Part shown: in pieces, positions 46,569 through 61,000 of the stretch
Layout of the letters: every line of letters starts with the position of its first letter
Numbering within the stretch: the stretch's first letter is position 1
Assembly (NCBI GenBank): GCA_029339505.1
Contig: JAQISU010000248.1
Location: 1-64,000 of the forward strand
Origin: Unio delphinus
Taxonomy: Eukaryota; Mollusca; Bivalvia; Unionida; Unionidae
DNA length: 64,000 nucleotides
Reading direction: 5' to 3'
Notes under the pieces: model-generated
What the model was told of the DNA's origin: nothing
The model's database searches: none
The model's input: only the letters and a program-made list of their open reading frames with translations
Translations under genes and position numbers: made by a program

Positions 46569-48249
46569 GCAGATGGTGAATTGTTTGCTAGAATATATAT
46601 GGAAGAGAGGATGAATTCTGGGCGGAAATGGTGCTACACTTATTTCCAAGGAGGAAAAAAAATATAGACTCAAATGTCCAAAATAAATTTTGGAGAGAAA
46701 TGGTTACCTGAGCATGAGAATAAATCCATCATTAAAATTTGATTTTGCTCTGAATTTCTAGTAAGGTAAATGCAGTAGTTCCTTGCATTGAATGTGCGAA
46801 TAGTAGAGATTATACCACAGAAACATTTTAAATATTGGCCAATCAAATCCTGATCTGGTCCCATGAGAAAATATCAAGCGTTCATTGTGCCCATATATCA
46901 CTGAATCCTGAGATATTAGAATTTTCATTCTTTTAGCAGTTATTCATTGGGTTTTTGTAAATGTCAACTCTTGTCATGATTGCCCTGATCAGTTCAAAAG
47001 TTTGTTTTGTTGTTTTTTTTTGTTTTTTTTTATAGAGGGGTTACAACTGTAAGGCAAATTTATTATTTCTTGATTAAAGGCTTTCTTGTCCATTTTAAAA
47101 CCATTCATGAGGTCAAGACATTTAGTAACAAAATGCTAATTCACAAAGATTTCATAATGAAATTTGTTGAATTGAAGAAATCGTTGTGAACTATTCTTCA
47201 GCTACTGTGACAGTTACTTATTGATTAGATTTTTTTATTCACTGTGATAATGTGATCAAAAAATAATGTATTTGAACATTTTGTATTGCCTAACCTTATA
47301 TGCATCATTTTGAATAAAGTATTTGCATGTTTTTTTGGGAACTCAGTTCATACAGGTGTCAGCAGGTACTCTGGTACCCGCCTGTTCATAATCACCCGGG
47401 TAATAAAATTAGTTATGGATACCTTTTTAGTTAATTTAGAAATTAAATACATGTTTCCAAGTTCAGATCAAGGATTGTATCGGACAACACCGGAGCCATG
47501 TGAGAAACAGAATAACACTTACAGTTTGAGGCACGTGTCATGTGATATTGATCCATCATAGACCTCCATCTACTGATCTTATATTTTCATTGTGTGAGAG
47601 CATTTGGCTATGCATGATTAACAGCTTCCTTTATCAACATGACTAGTGGATTTTATATGACTAAAAAGTGGTAGAGAAGTGGGATTCTGTTAAACAGAAG
47701 AACACGTTACAAGAGGAAAAGGACAAATCAATAGTATTTTACAATTTTTTTTAAAGAGGAGTTCTACAGTGATGTAATACAGCATTCAGAATTTGTGAAC
47801 TTGACTATGACCTTTCAGTGAAAGCTAAACATGTGATGTGGACTAGTTAAAATGAATGTTGTGTATAAATAATTTATCATTTCATTTTGTGTCTGTATTC
47901 TGGTACCAATCCACATGGATTTTGCCAATTTGTGACAAGAAATTTTTGCTAACTGCAGATCAGGCAAGTAGCCATAGTATCTATACTTTCTTCATATAGT
48001 TTTCTGTAATTATGACATGTAATATATAGATCACTCTTTTTAAGCTCATGTGGTGCTTATTTGCCCCTCAAATTAATATAATTACTCTTATACCTTGGGG
48101 TAGGGGTGGCATATATAAACTTACAACAAAGCAGTTCAAGTTCACATTTAATATAATTTCCCTTTGACCAAGTACCCAGGTAACTGATCATTAGGTTTGA
48201 TGGGTACCCAGTTGACTTTTCCAAATATTTTGATATTTTAATTAGTTTA

Positions 48250-48440
48250 CCATTTTGCCACATCTATTCCTTTGAGCAGTGTCAAATTAAGTGTTCACGT
48301 GTTCTCTTGGGAACTCAGTTTACTATTTGACCATCTCTGTTCCATTGCACAATATTGAATTAAGTGTTCACATGACCTCTTGGGAACTCAGTTAATGATT
48401 TGACCACATCTATTCCTTTGAGAAAGGTCAAATTAAAGTT
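48250..48440. repeat. Minisatellite, ~73-85-bp monomer, 2.5 copies
   Basis: CACATCTATTCCTTTGAG..GTCAAATTAAGTGTTCAC..CTCTTGGGAACTCAGTT recurs three times with moderate divergence. Confidence 0.85.
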
Positions 48441-48468
48441 ATAAACTTTACATTTCATTTATTTTCAG

Positions 48469-48509
48469 ATCAAGTGCCAGCAGTGGCCTTATCAAGAGGA
48501 AAACAGATG
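48469..48509 (+). CDS. Possible small upstream exon
   Basis: ATTTTCAG|ATCAAGTGCC...CAGATG|GTAAGT (41 nt) is open as DQVPAVALSRGKQM when joined to the 45580 exon. Good splice sites, but no family support. The exit phase 0 does not fit the 53933 exon, so another exon would be needed. Confidence 0.3.
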
Positions 48510-49040
48510 GTAAGTAAGCTGTATATTTTATTATCAAATCACACATGACGCCAAAAGTGTGGTATAAATCAGTCAGTTATCCAATTATCAAGCATATTCA
48601 GATAGTATTCATTCATTGGAGGATGGAAAAAATTGTGCTGAGCTTTATCATTTTTCTGAAGGTTCCATAGTGTCAGTTTGGTCAAAAAAATCACTTGGGG
48701 TAAGGGAGAAGAATAATGATTTTGGGCTTGAGCTTCTCTTTTGCCTGGATACACTACAGGGCTCGAAATTAGCGGTAGTCCGCTAGCCCGAGGCTAGTAG
48801 ATTTCCCGTCGGGCTAGTAACTTTCCTAATGTTAATAGTCCGACGGGCTAGTAAGTTTTTTGGTTATCAACAGTCAGCGTTTGTTTACTCAATATCCTAA
48901 TAAAGACGTGACTTCGGCCGATGTTCTTTAGAATCAACGCAGTGACCGTTGTAAACACAGTCATAAAATATTAGCATGTGAAGATGAAGTCAATTTCTGC
49001 CTCGGAAATGTGTTTCTATTACAAGAAGCCATCTGATTAT

Positions 49041-49482
49041 GTGGAATCACACCACAATTAATACTTCCAGAATGTAGTTCCAATCTATTTTTAGAACATT
49101 TTTTCCTCTCTCATTTTGGTGGTGATAGAAGAGTTATATTGATGCATATTTGGTAGGGATTTAAAGGTAATTGTTTATTCTTGAGAATATGAGCAGAGAG
49201 AGTGGTTGTCAGTGTGTAATTTGGCGACAGTGCACATGGAGTAATAAGGCCTTGGTGATGATCCGGAAGTGAAATATGTGTTCTGTTTACATGCTGCTCT
49301 GTTTACAGTGCAGCAGCTCAAAAAAATGCCGATCAACCCTTGACAAGAATTTCACCGTGAAGTCATCTTTGGAGGTATTTTAGATTAACATATGATTTGT
49401 ATTGATTGTCACACTGTGGAAAGGTCAGTACTGAGAAATATATGTAGAGAACATATAGTAAAATTAATTGTGGTCTATGTCC
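49041..49482 (+). mobile_element. Dispersed copy of segment X of the tandem array
   Basis: It matches array-unit positions ~188-639 over the full length, with scattered substitutions and a ~14-bp deletion near 49070. Neither flank resembles the rest of the unit. It begins right after the N-terminal frame of the hAT element (KKPSDYV) and ends at the base where the array also ends. Confidence 0.9.
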
Positions 49483-50674
49483 ATGTGCGTTTCACTTAAC
49501 AGCGCCAATTTAGGTCCCGTCATTAACAACGGAAGTTTGGAAATTGATCCGTATTAATCTGATAGCGAATTAAATGGTATCACGCTTTATTCACGCGACC
49601 ACAGTAACAAATTACGAAACGTTACACCACACAAAAGAACATAGCATCAACTATTCAAAGAAATTAGTTTACATGTTTGTTTCGTGAAGGTATATTTTTT
49701 TTGCTTGCTCCGAGTCACAAACGGGTAACTCGTATTTTACGTTTGCATCGAAATAATTAGAAGAATTAGATCAATTTATTATGATAACATTACTGACACA
49801 TAATTTTCCAAGCAACTACTTTTTCTATGATAATAAGAATAGCTTTTATATTTTTCCCCCCCCAAAACGATTAAACAAATAATTGAATACACGTGGAGAT
49901 ACCCAGGCATTTGATGGGAATTAAAATCTCACATGGGCATCTAAGAATGAAAATATTCACGATTATTATTAATTTCAACAATACACTGAGGTTCGATTAA
50001 TTAGGAACAATTACCAAACATATGTTATTAATGATGATACCGTAATTGGAGCTGTTAAATACCACTGGTGTTCGATGCACTCTTGATGTGAAGGGGGGAA
50101 AAAATCTAAAGAAACAAATCATACAGAGTGACAAAAATACCTTAGAAAAATATCTCAGGAATATTTTTGGTATTTTTGTCGCTATGTATGATTTTGTTCC
50201 TTTTGATTATTGTTTTCTTTTTCATTCACATCAAGCTCGCGTCGAGCACCTGAGTTAAATACAACGCGCCGAGTCAGCTGGCTTCGTTTGATGGGAGCAC
50301 ACATTTTCCAAGTTGAAACTAACATTTATCTTTTGATGTTAATATTTTATAACAGTGTTTACTGTAGCCACTGCTTTGATCGTGCAGAACATCCGCTGAA
50401 GTCAAGTCTTTATTAGGGAGAAGCCATTTGATGGAGGGGGGGGGACAAAGGCACGTGTTTTTAAACAGGTTTCTTGCTCGGACTTTTTTTTTTATATAAC
50501 GGACGCTGTGTCATTCCTTTTCTTACTTCAAATAATTCGCGTCAGTTATACTGTAACATCTCATATTTCAAAACGAGGCACAATTCCTGCCTTATAAGAA
50601 GGGCAAAATGTGGCGTTTTAGAGAAGGTGTTCAGCCTCCGGAAAAAAAGCAAAATTAATTCTGTTATCTTGCAG

Positions 50675-51096
50675 TTACAAAGACATCTATGCTTTGACTT
50701 TAGTTGTACAATCATATGCTGCTGACTGTAAGAATATTCTGGCATTGAATGACCTCATCCTGACAATCCCAGCCCACTCTGCTGATGATGAAAGGGGTTT
50801 CTCAGAGATGAAAATGGTGAAGAGTGACTGGAGATCTTGTTTGCGACCATGGGTTCTGTCCGACCTACTCTTCATCATGTTTCATACAAAATGACATTCC
50901 AACATATGATCCATTATCGGTAATACATTTGTGGAATGTTTCAGGGAGTCGGGTAAAGAGATCAGAACAAATCCCATATGGACCCAGAGTGCAGGTGGAG
51001 GACGAGAAAGGACACCTGGATCCCTTTCAGGAATCTGATCCAGTTTATCTTGATAAACAAGAAATGAAATGTGAATTTATTGATGATTTAAAGTAG
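50675..51096 (+). pseudogene. hAT transposase C-terminal dimerisation domain, frameshifted
   Basis: After acceptor-like TTATCTTGCAG the frame reads YKDIYALTLVVQS.., then ILALNDLILTIPAHSADDER, GFSEMKMVKSDWRSCL and SDLLFIMFH, the hallmark hAT dimerisation motif (DER-GFS..K). Near 50885 the frame shifts by one to IPTYDPLSVIHLWN and an acidic tail. YDP..IHLWN is typical of KIAA1586/ZNF862-like transposase derivatives. The middle catalytic region is not recognisable between 49.5 and 50.6 kb, so the protein is dead. Confidence 0.8.
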
Positions 51097-51299
51097 AATT
51101 TATACTTCTGTACTTCTACATTTTATATGATAATGCTATTTATGAAACAAATTGTTGTTAATCTCAATACGAGTATGTGACATTGTTTTGAGGACAGGGC
51201 TAGTAAATGTTTGGCAGGGCTAGTAAATTTCTCAGTACACTAGTCCTTCTGGCTACCAGGAAATTTGTGTTAAATTCAAGGCCTGCACTAGCAGATTTT

Positions 51300-53930
51300 A
51301 TCAACGATAATGAAAGAGCAACTTTTTGTAATGGTTTATTTACACTAATAACTATATGATTTGAAAATACTTTTATTCATTTAAGTATTTACCATACACT
51401 AAGTGTAATTTTTACATGAACAAATGATGATAAACACCATTGTGGTTCAGTGCTCAAAGAAATATTTTATTTGGACACAGGACACAGACCTAGGGCTGGT
51501 GACTTTCTTGTGTGCTTATTTAGAATTCTTGTACTCCAGATCAGATGTCAACCATTGTGCAGACTGTTCTATCAATGTCCTCCATACTCATTGGATCAGC
51601 ATTGTTGATGTTCATTAGCAACTGAAGCGCATCTTGCTTTATACCGTTTATCTTTACATTTTTGATGTTCTTCATTGATGCTGCTTTACATGTTTAACCA
51701 GTGATGCATGATGCTAGTGTAAGTGAGCAAGGAACAGCTCAGTTATTATTCACTTCACAAGATGACACATCGGTCTGTTATGGTCAGTTCGTGGTTTTAG
51801 TTACTAATGAAGTTTGTGTTGTTTTTCCACTAGTCAAGGGTGTCCCCTTGTATTTCAAGAATCTTGTAAAAGACAATTGTGTTTTGATGCATTCTGTGTG
51901 CAGCTAAAATCCCAATTCCCGTTGAACATGGAATATTTTTGAATAAAAAAAAAATTAATAACTACAGCAGACTGGCAGGTTACAGTTGGACAAAAGGTTT
52001 TCATTCTTGTAGGAAACACTGCAACTATAGTGTCGATATGGTTCTTGACATTGAGATTAAGCATGTTATTACAGATGGGTCATGATCCCATTGTTGGGCA
52101 TTTTATTGGAGTGCTTCATTGCATCTGCCAATTGTTTATTTTATGTTTTCGGATGCCATAATTTATTTTGGAAAATAATATTTAAATGCTTGTAACTTTC
52201 AGATATTGCTCAACTATAACTTATCGCTAGAAATTTTTTGTTTTTGGACACAATCTAATAAGGTCCATAAAAATTATTCACAGTACTAACAATATTAGGT
52301 TTCATGATAGCAATCCAGTATATAAACTTAATTAACAGTCAATAGAGGTAAGTATCCTATCGCTATTTAATCATGTAATTTTCCCATGGATGGTTGGTTA
52401 TCAGAACATACTGTATTGGATAATTATTTATCATTGTCTCTTTTCACTAGCTTCATTCAGTTTAACAAATATATGGTTTGTTGTCACTGTAAACATTGTT
52501 ACGCTTGAACCCACTTCAAGCAGGTTTGATTTTTATAGCTTTGTTTGGAAACCATGAACCCTTAAGACCTGCTAACCCTTATGATTTTGTACAGTAGTAC
52601 ATTAGATCCTTTAAAATGCATATATTTTTCATGCAAGGCATCTGCATGATTAAACTGTTGATAATAGAATTTTCAAAAAATGGCAATGAGCAAGCTATAC
52701 ATGTTGGAGACGAAAGGGAATGCAAACCTCTTAAAAAGTGTTATTAATCAGTACAAAATAGTAAAAAGGAATATTCAGATACTTGTAAATAAAAGCAAAA
52801 AGAGTCACTTTTGAGCCTGTCTCATAGTGGGGGATATAATTGCCCTTCTCAAGTGAAATCGAAAAGATTTCCAAGAATTAGTCAAGTTGAGAGAAAGCAA
52901 AAAAAAATCATTGAGCTGCATATGGCTTGGAACTGAAGTTGGTGCAACTGTACTTGAGGGTTAAATAAGGTCTGCACTTGACAAACTTTCCTGTTGAACA
53001 TAATGTTTACCATTGCTGCATTAGTTTTGAATACCGAATTTTCAAATATATGTTATCCAACTTAACAATGGCAGTTCATGATATTACTGAACAATGGCCA
53101 AGCTTACGGGGGGAAAAAAATCAGCTGCCTTACTGAGATGGTCTTGTTAGTGTTGTAAGGTCTGACCCAGCATTGTCTCATTTAAAAATGCATCAGAGTC
53201 AGTAAGGATTAGTAAAGTCTTTGCCATAATGTGACAGAAAAAAAATGAATATCCCTGGGGCATTACGTACTATGGATTAGGCATATTTATTGTTCTACAG
53301 GTAATAAACTATTTTGCAGGTAATAAACATTTTGATTGTGGAAGCCAAATTTTCAGTATTATATATCGAGCGAACTTTTCATGAAACCAGGTTGCTGCCT
53401 TTTATTTCCAAACACACCTGTCAGAGAAATCACACAGGTTTTATTATTTACAATTATCACTTAGGCACCTTGAAATCTTCATGTGTCAAAACAATCTTTA
53501 ATGAGCCATTTTGAATTGGAAAAGAGAAAAAAAAGAAAGAACCACTAAAAATAGATCATCATTATTGAAGAATATAAACTATCAGATTTGTCATGTTTAT
53601 GTCGATGTCAGGGAAAAAAATAAACAGAATAAATGTATCTGTTGACAGAAGCTCTTACTCCCAAATGGAACAAATCCATTGTTTTCTAATTGTTGTTTAT
53701 ACCAACAATCTGCAAATTCCAACCAATACATTATTCTACAATTATTTGATGTTGATGCCCAAAAAGCAAACAGGCATTTGTTTTGGTCCTCCAAAGTTGG
53801 TAATTGGCAGCCACTTCACGTGCATAAAAGGGAGGTAGCACCAGACTTGAATAAAGGCATGGAATCTGATTGTTACATTTTTCAGAGTGAGTGGAGCACA
53901 TTTATTGTGCCATGAAAATTGTCATTTTTC
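51300..53930. other. Non-coding stretch
   Basis: AT-rich, with several open frames of 60-80 codons lacking domain or splice support. I see no element ends. Confidence 0.5.
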
Positions 53931-53932
53931 AG

Positions 53933-54003
53933 GGGAAAAAATAAAACTTCTTGCAAAATTGGAAACTTGGGAATTACCCGACACGCAGAATTGGCTGAAG
54001 GTG
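53933..54003 (+). CDS. SET gene, candidate exon a
   Basis: Acceptor CATTTTTCAG; 71 nt encode EKIKLLAKLETWELPDTQNW then LKV; donor GTG|GTATGT. Exit phase 0 fits exon b. It enters in phase 1, so an upstream exon is required. Confidence 0.45.
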
Positions 54004-54999
54004 GTATGTGTATTGATGTATATTAATTATATGACTTCTTCTAGCATTCAGTTAATGTCTGTTTCTCTCATTTTCAGTTGAAAGCTAGTATTCTGCCCAA
54101 AAAGGTATGTATACCTCAGGATCTCAATTTTTTTGTCTATTCTTTTATCTGAGATAGGTAATTTAGCTAGGTCTGATCTTAATGCAGTCCTTTTTTTAAC
54201 TCTTTAACCCCTGGCGCATCAGGAGGTAGTAGCCTACTGCCGAGCTCTGTAGTGTCATGGTCATGGTCATGTATGATACAATAAAGTGGGTGGTATTATA
54301 GGAAGGTAGACAGATGTAGTTCTACAATGATACCAAATAATCTGGACGTTCTAGTTGCACTACAAAAAACAGAGGGAAAAAACTCATTTTTTGGACCCAA
54401 TTTTTTTTCTACCCAAAATTCAGCCATGGTCAGAATCAGATTATGAACCTTCCCGTCATTCCCTATCCAAAAAACACAGGTGCATGAATAAAAATATATG
54501 TGGGAATGGCTGAAGCACTATGGGTCCAATTAAAACTGGATATATTTATTGATGTAACACCTGTCATCTAAAAAATGTATCCAGCACTTTGTGATACATA
54601 TTTCCGTGTTTGATCCCCCAGTTTTATTATAATAAATAAATAGGTAGTACTTTTATATGGTATGCAATTAAGAGTTCACTTTCTCATAAATATACCATGT
54701 GCCTACAATGTATGTTTGCTTCTTGCAAAAAATCATGAAGCAGATAGTTGGTGTAGTCCATCTATTGTTGCATGCTTACAGTAAATCAATTTTTTATATT
54801 TTATATGTTTATATGTTCACAGATGCCTGTGCATATGTTCCAGGCTTGATACTTTGATTTTTAAAATTACTTAATTGTCTAGTGTCTAGCCAGATTATTC
54901 ACGTTGTATATACTGTATATATTGTATATAACAGATAGAACCGGGTCTCAAGGTAGATTGGTTCTGTAACTAATTGAGTTACCTTCTCTAAATAAAGTC

Positions 55000-55041
<42 letters not shown>

Positions 55042-58000
55042 TCCTCTTTCCTTTACTAATTATATTCTTGAAAAGGGTAGTTTGTATGTACTACCAAAGG
55101 CAGAGCAAATATGACACAGTGATGTCTGTCTGTTACCAGTTACATCATCTGCAGTTACCAAACTTTGTGACTTGCATATGGAGCTTAGGAAGAACATCAG
55201 GAAAAAAGTCAAAAGGTTGAAAGTCAGGGAAATTTTAAGATATTGCATAAAATTGAAAGTAAGCAGTCAAGATTTTAAAGTAAAGGGTTTGGGCGGGCGT
55301 GCTTCCCCAATGTGGAGAAGTAATTGGTTGAAGTGATGCAACTAGAAAGCCAGGATTTTGAGCTTTTAAAGATTTTGCACCTGAGAAACAGAGACTTTGG
55401 AAGAAAACAAGAATGGTCATGTCTCAAACATCAATCATGAAGTGCTTCAAGTAGGAAATAAATATCTTGCAAGTAACAGTGCTTATTCTGGTTGGGATTA
55501 AAACTTTGTGTGAATAAACAAGCTTTTTTAAGATCTCATTGGATTTCAAATGGATTAGATTCATACAAATTTGTTACATTTGTTATTCTGTGTTCTACAA
55601 TTGCTAAAAGTGTGCTGCACATTGTGTGATGTTCAGTCACTAATCAGTGTATCTAACTGGTACTTTGAACTGTAGATGGAATATTTTACAAAAAGAACAT
55701 GGCACATTGAGCATATATTTTTTATATATGTGTTTAGAAGTGGTAAATATGTGATTTGAGCTCTTAATTTAATGAGAACCATGTTCCTATTGTCAGGATT
55801 ATTTGTTTAATCATATGATTTTCTAAAATTTAAATCACTATAAACTTTATGACAATCCACTAGACTAGATTAAAAATGAGGATTGGCAAATATTGTTTGG
55901 TACATACATTTGTTATGTAACCTGCTTTACATTTATGGATCCAAAGTACCATATAGCAACAGGAGAGCTGTATGTACAGGCCCAGATTTTAACATAAATT
56001 TATTTATAGCCAAAAGGACTAGTAGAATGAGAAATTTACTGGTCCATGTGACTTGTCACTATTCCTTGTCACAAAATGCTACCTGGTGACAATTGAAACT
56101 TTACAAGCAACCAGGCTAATTACAAAAATTATTAGCCTGACAGGAAATTTAATAGTCATGGGCTAGCAGACTACATCTAATTTTGAGCTCTGATATAGGA
56201 AATGTTTTGCAAACAAAAGTTCTTATTCTTTCAGTCCAGTTGGAGAGGGATGACGGCCATGGAAGAAGCAGAATGGTACATCAAATCGGGCTTGGACAAA
56301 GAAGGATTCATTGTGAAATTTATATCAAAGGATATTGGTAATTACAAACATAAAATTAATTTGTATGTATTATACATGTACTATTGCTTATTCTATTCAG
56401 AAATTTCTCTTAAGACAGTTGTGAAACTGTATTAAAGACCTACACAGATCTGTCTCAAGGTAGTCACGTTAAACACCTGCATACTTGCTCACTGCAATTA
56501 TTATTTGTTATATTCTGGGTTTCTTGAATAATCAGCCAGCTGACTCACGTTTTGATCTATTATCTGTTGTTGTTCAGTAATACCACAGATTTTCTTTCCA
56601 TGACATCAGGCTCATGATCAATGGTACAACCAAGAATGATGTACTGCACATGCTTTGATTGTTTTAAACATATTATCTTGAACATGTTAGTACACATTTC
56701 TGTCACTAAATTTGGTATATTGGTGTTTCTCAATACAAATCTTATATGGTTTCAGTTGATCAGACTGATACTATCGAGCATTACGCTGATAAATTATTAT
56801 CTCAAATTGGTGAGGATGTCCTGTTCAGTATTGTAAAACTTTCGGAAATAGTTAAAGGGAGCTATGTATTACAAATAGAGTTGTTGTTTTTGAACCTTCA
56901 GACACTGACTTTATGTTCAATAATAGTTGAGCAACAGTGATGAATAGAACCCCTTAGAGCTGTTTCAAATATAACTGTAACTTTAATAAAGCTAGTACTA
57001 CAGTAATTGTAACACTGCGGTGTCTCTTTAATCGAATTATTATCATGTCTACTTTCTTTCCTGCCCTAGGCCTCTTAAAGAGAATGAAAGTTTCTGCCAA
57101 TTGGTTACTTGTTTATGGTTTTAATATTTGTCATCTTTCTTCAGGACAAGGTGTGTTTGCTGCTTGTACTTTCCAAAATGGTGATTTCTTATTGGAATAC
57201 TTTGGTGAGCGCATTACTAAAAGTCAGGCAGAGGAAAGAGAGAAAACAATATATGCCAGAAGCAAGAGATTTTATCTTTATCTTTTCAAGCATGATGGAA
57301 ACGAAATGTGGTAAGTTACACATCAGAATGAGCAAGTACAGTATTTATGCATTGTGCAGTGAAGAACATGTTCTGCAATGATAGTTCTGGGATTCATAAT
57401 GGATGGATATTTGGGTTTTGTTTCGCTGACTTTAAGGTGACTTGTAACATATTATTGGATATATCATGCCATAGAAGTGGGAGTAAAAATACATTTCCCA
57501 ATGACAAAATCCAGGTCACACACCTAGGCAGGCCTGGGCAAGTATGAAACTTGCAATAGATGGATGGAACAGAACTTTCAGCCATGATGATTTGCATTGT
57601 TATATGAAATAAATGCATTGCATGTACAAGCGTTCTGAGCTGAAATAATGTAAAAAACATTTCCTAGATAGTTAGAATCAGGTGATTGAAATACTTTGTA
57701 TAATTTATGCACAAAAAAATGGAATTATCTGTAAGATGCACACACTTATGACTTGTGCTTACTGAAGTAACTATTAAATGATTAAATTAGGAAAAAAAAC
57801 CAAATCATACAAAATTATGATTGTTGCGATCAAATATTGCTATTGATCTTTCTAACCACCTCAGCTATTTCTGCAAGAAAAAAACTATGCCTTGAATATT
57901 TAATGTGGGCACAGTAATTTACAGGAAAATCATGGTTTTATTTATCAGAACTTTCACTTCAAACAAAGAAACCGCAATCTATTTTGACTACCTGGGCATT

Positions 58001-61000
58001 TCTAGAGCTGGATTGACTGAAAATTGACCATGGAGTTGTGAATAAATCAATAGTTTGAGGGTTTGATATATTTATAACTTCTTAGTCTGTCTTCATTTCA
58101 TAACTAGTCATTGTGGTCTGAATGGCAGGTATTAAGATATATTCGAGGTATGATCTGCGGGCTTGTACAGATATGATCCAGATTCAGGTTTTAGTTGGTC
58201 TTGAAAATGGACTAAACAGGTACCTTGATTGTTTTACTCTACCTATCTTCATCATGTATACTGCCAGCATAATCAAACTTTTACATAGTCTAGTGTCCTC
58301 GATGAAATGAAAACATTCTGAGAATGAAGGGGACAATCATATTCTAAAAATCTCCATACAACTGGCACAGAAGTATTTAACAGAAAAGCAAGATTCATAT
58401 TCTGTGAAATTGTGACAGCTACATTTATTAGATAGTGTCAATTTGAGTATTGCTTATGGCAGGAAAGATGATTACCATACTCTCTGAATTCAAAGAGTCC
58501 ATAAAGATTACATGAGTTCAAAAATCTAGCAACAAATTGTTGACCTACGTGGGGACTGAAACTAACGCAAGTGTTTTGTTTGAGCAAAATGTTGTCTTTG
58601 CTGCATCAGATCTCATTTCTATATTTTTCAGATGCATATTACTTCTTTTTACTTCCTTAATTAATGTCAGCATGTTTTTGTTTTGTAATTTCATGGTGTT
58701 TATTTTTTTGTAAACTTGTTATTGTACATGTTTTGATGTGTTATTTAATACTGTAAAGCACTTGGAGCTTCTAATGATTAGGCACTGTACTGTCTACATT
58801 ATTATTGTAATTGTTATTATTATTATACTTTCCAAGTTGACAATAGCTGTACTTGATATTTTATAGCACTTTACAGAACGTCGGTACATCTTGCAGAAAA
58901 ATGCTAATACTAACAGCTGTCTTGCTAGGCGCTCAGCATTACACTGCTCCCTCGATAACTCGCGCCCTGATAACTTGCGAACCCGCTTATAACGCGGTGT
59001 CTGGTGTGGATCCCGATTTTTCCCCAAAGATAAAATATATTTTAAAAAGCTTTCAAAATATGCTGAACGTGAAAAAATTATGATAAGAATTGGTAAAATA
59101 AACCTTTATACATTTCTCGTTTTATCATAAAAAAGGTGATTAATGCCCATAAAGATCGATTCCATATTGTGAAATTTGCAAAATCTAAATAAGATATCAT
59201 ATATTATGTTTGGGTTTATTTGTTGATACACCGTCATCAATCGCCGTAAATAAACAGTCTGGTGAAATTGCGATCAATGAAAACGTCCGGTAAATGCTAA
59301 CAGGTGGCAACAGATAATGAAATAAACAACAATTAAACATCTTGCTGTGTGAAAACCACATAATAATCCTTTATTTCCGTTTCAATGTAAACATTATAAT
59401 TGCAACATATTCTTTTCTATGAAAACATGAAAAGAGTCAATCAACCGTCACATCGAAACCCACGAGTACTTCCGTGAGAACCTAATTACCTGCCGGCTTT
59501 GTTTTGATCAACAAACTTGGCCAAGTGTTTGTTGCACTAAAATAATTCATTAAAAGAGACTTGTGTTGTTTTATCGCTTATGTCTTGTGCATGGAATCAA
59601 GCATGTTACGATTTTGCTTGTCAGCAGCGAAATCAGGGAGTAACACACAAAATTAACTGATTTTTTCAAAACGTTGAGTCATTTGTCCATCGTATCATAA
59701 TGGGCATTTGTATTATTGTGTTCTAATTTACATTGTTTCAAATTTTTCATTTTATTTCTACCACATTCAAATATATACACTGTATATGAATCGATCGATT
59801 GACATTGTTTCTCGAAACAAGAGTCGATCTTTTGTATTAAACAAATACTTCTAATTTGGATGAAACAATAAAAGAAGAATGTATCCAATTAAAGCACAAA
59901 CATTAGTGACGTAATACACAATGTGTGAATCGGTACACGTGTTAATCGAACCACAGGAGTCTGACATTTTATCAATCAACTATGGTGAAATCTCTGACAA
60001 AATGAATTCCCCTTATCGGTAATATCGTTTTTAAATATGTATTACCGATAAGGGGAATTCATGTTGTCAGAGATTTCGCCGTACTTTATTGATAAAACGT
60101 CAGACTCCTGTGATATAACGGAAACCACGTGGAATAATGTTTTCGATTAACTCATCTATATACTGTAATTTATCCTGAAATTAATGTTACTCTATGAGGA
60201 AAAAATAAACTACACCATTATGAAGAGATATTTATTCACAGTTAATCACAGCACGTTTATGAATTGAGTATTAAAAGCTATTTAAAAACTGCCACCCACC
60301 CACCCTTTTGTCTTTGTATCGATCCTTTTGTTATTATAGGTCCCTCGATAACTCGCACCTCACTTATAGTGCGGTCGATGTTTTTGCGCGAGTTATCGAG
60401 GGAGTGGTGTATGAGGTTAGTGTTAGGACTGGTTGGCCTAGTGTCAGGATAATGTGACTGGGTGTGTCTGTAGCATGATGACCCAGTGCTAGACATCACT
60501 ATAAACTGCAACTCTGCAGATATCATAGCGATATGACTGAAATGTTTTTAAAGCTTCATTAAAAACCCAAATCACACTGACACGCACACACTCACTCTCT
60601 CACATAAAAATGCCAACTGCCATACTGAGGTGTTTTTAGGGTTGGCTGTTCTGTTGCTGTGATATCACCATGTTAGATAATAAAGTGTCATTCCTTTTCT
60701 CCAGAAGAGGTATCATTTCTGCAAGACAAATGTGTTTTTTCCATGAGTACTTAAGGAAGATGAAATTGCATTCATTTTAAAATAAAAATTGCAAACAAGT
60801 CTAAATTTTCTGTCCTCAACAGCATTGATGCAACAAGAACCCTTAACAGAATAGGTAGATTAGTGAATGATGCTCCTGAGAAAGGCGCAAATGCCAAGAT
60901 GAAGAAATTTGTGATCAAGAACTCATCGCTGCCTTACCTTGCCCTCTTCACAACAAGGGACATACAAATTGGAGAGCAGATTCTATATGACTATGGGGAT

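Larger units (their letters stand above)
48757..51285 (+). mobile_element. hAT-like DNA transposon, 2.5 kb, decayed
   Basis: The left end CAGGGCTCGAAATTA and right end TTAAATTCAAGGCCTG form imperfect inverted repeats, with further GGGCTAGTA repeats inside both ends. CACTA directly abuts both ends (48752-48756 and 51286-51290); hAT normally gives 8 bp, so this 5-bp match may be partial or chance. Inside are a short N-terminal frame (ATG at 48984, MKSISASEMCFYYKKPSDYV), an inserted segment X (49041-49482), and a hAT C-terminal domain at 50675-51096. A deleted relative with matching ends is at 55977-56192. Confidence 0.8.
58899..60570 (+). mobile_element. SINE copy split by a pogo-like element
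   Basis: 58899-58941 (ACTAACAGCTGTCTTG...GCTCAGCATTA) and 60410-60570 (GAGGTTAGTGTTAGGACTGG... to TTTTTAAAGC) are consecutive parts of the SINE family, plus orientation. The tRNA-like head is missing, so the copy is truncated at its 5' end. Confidence 0.9.
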
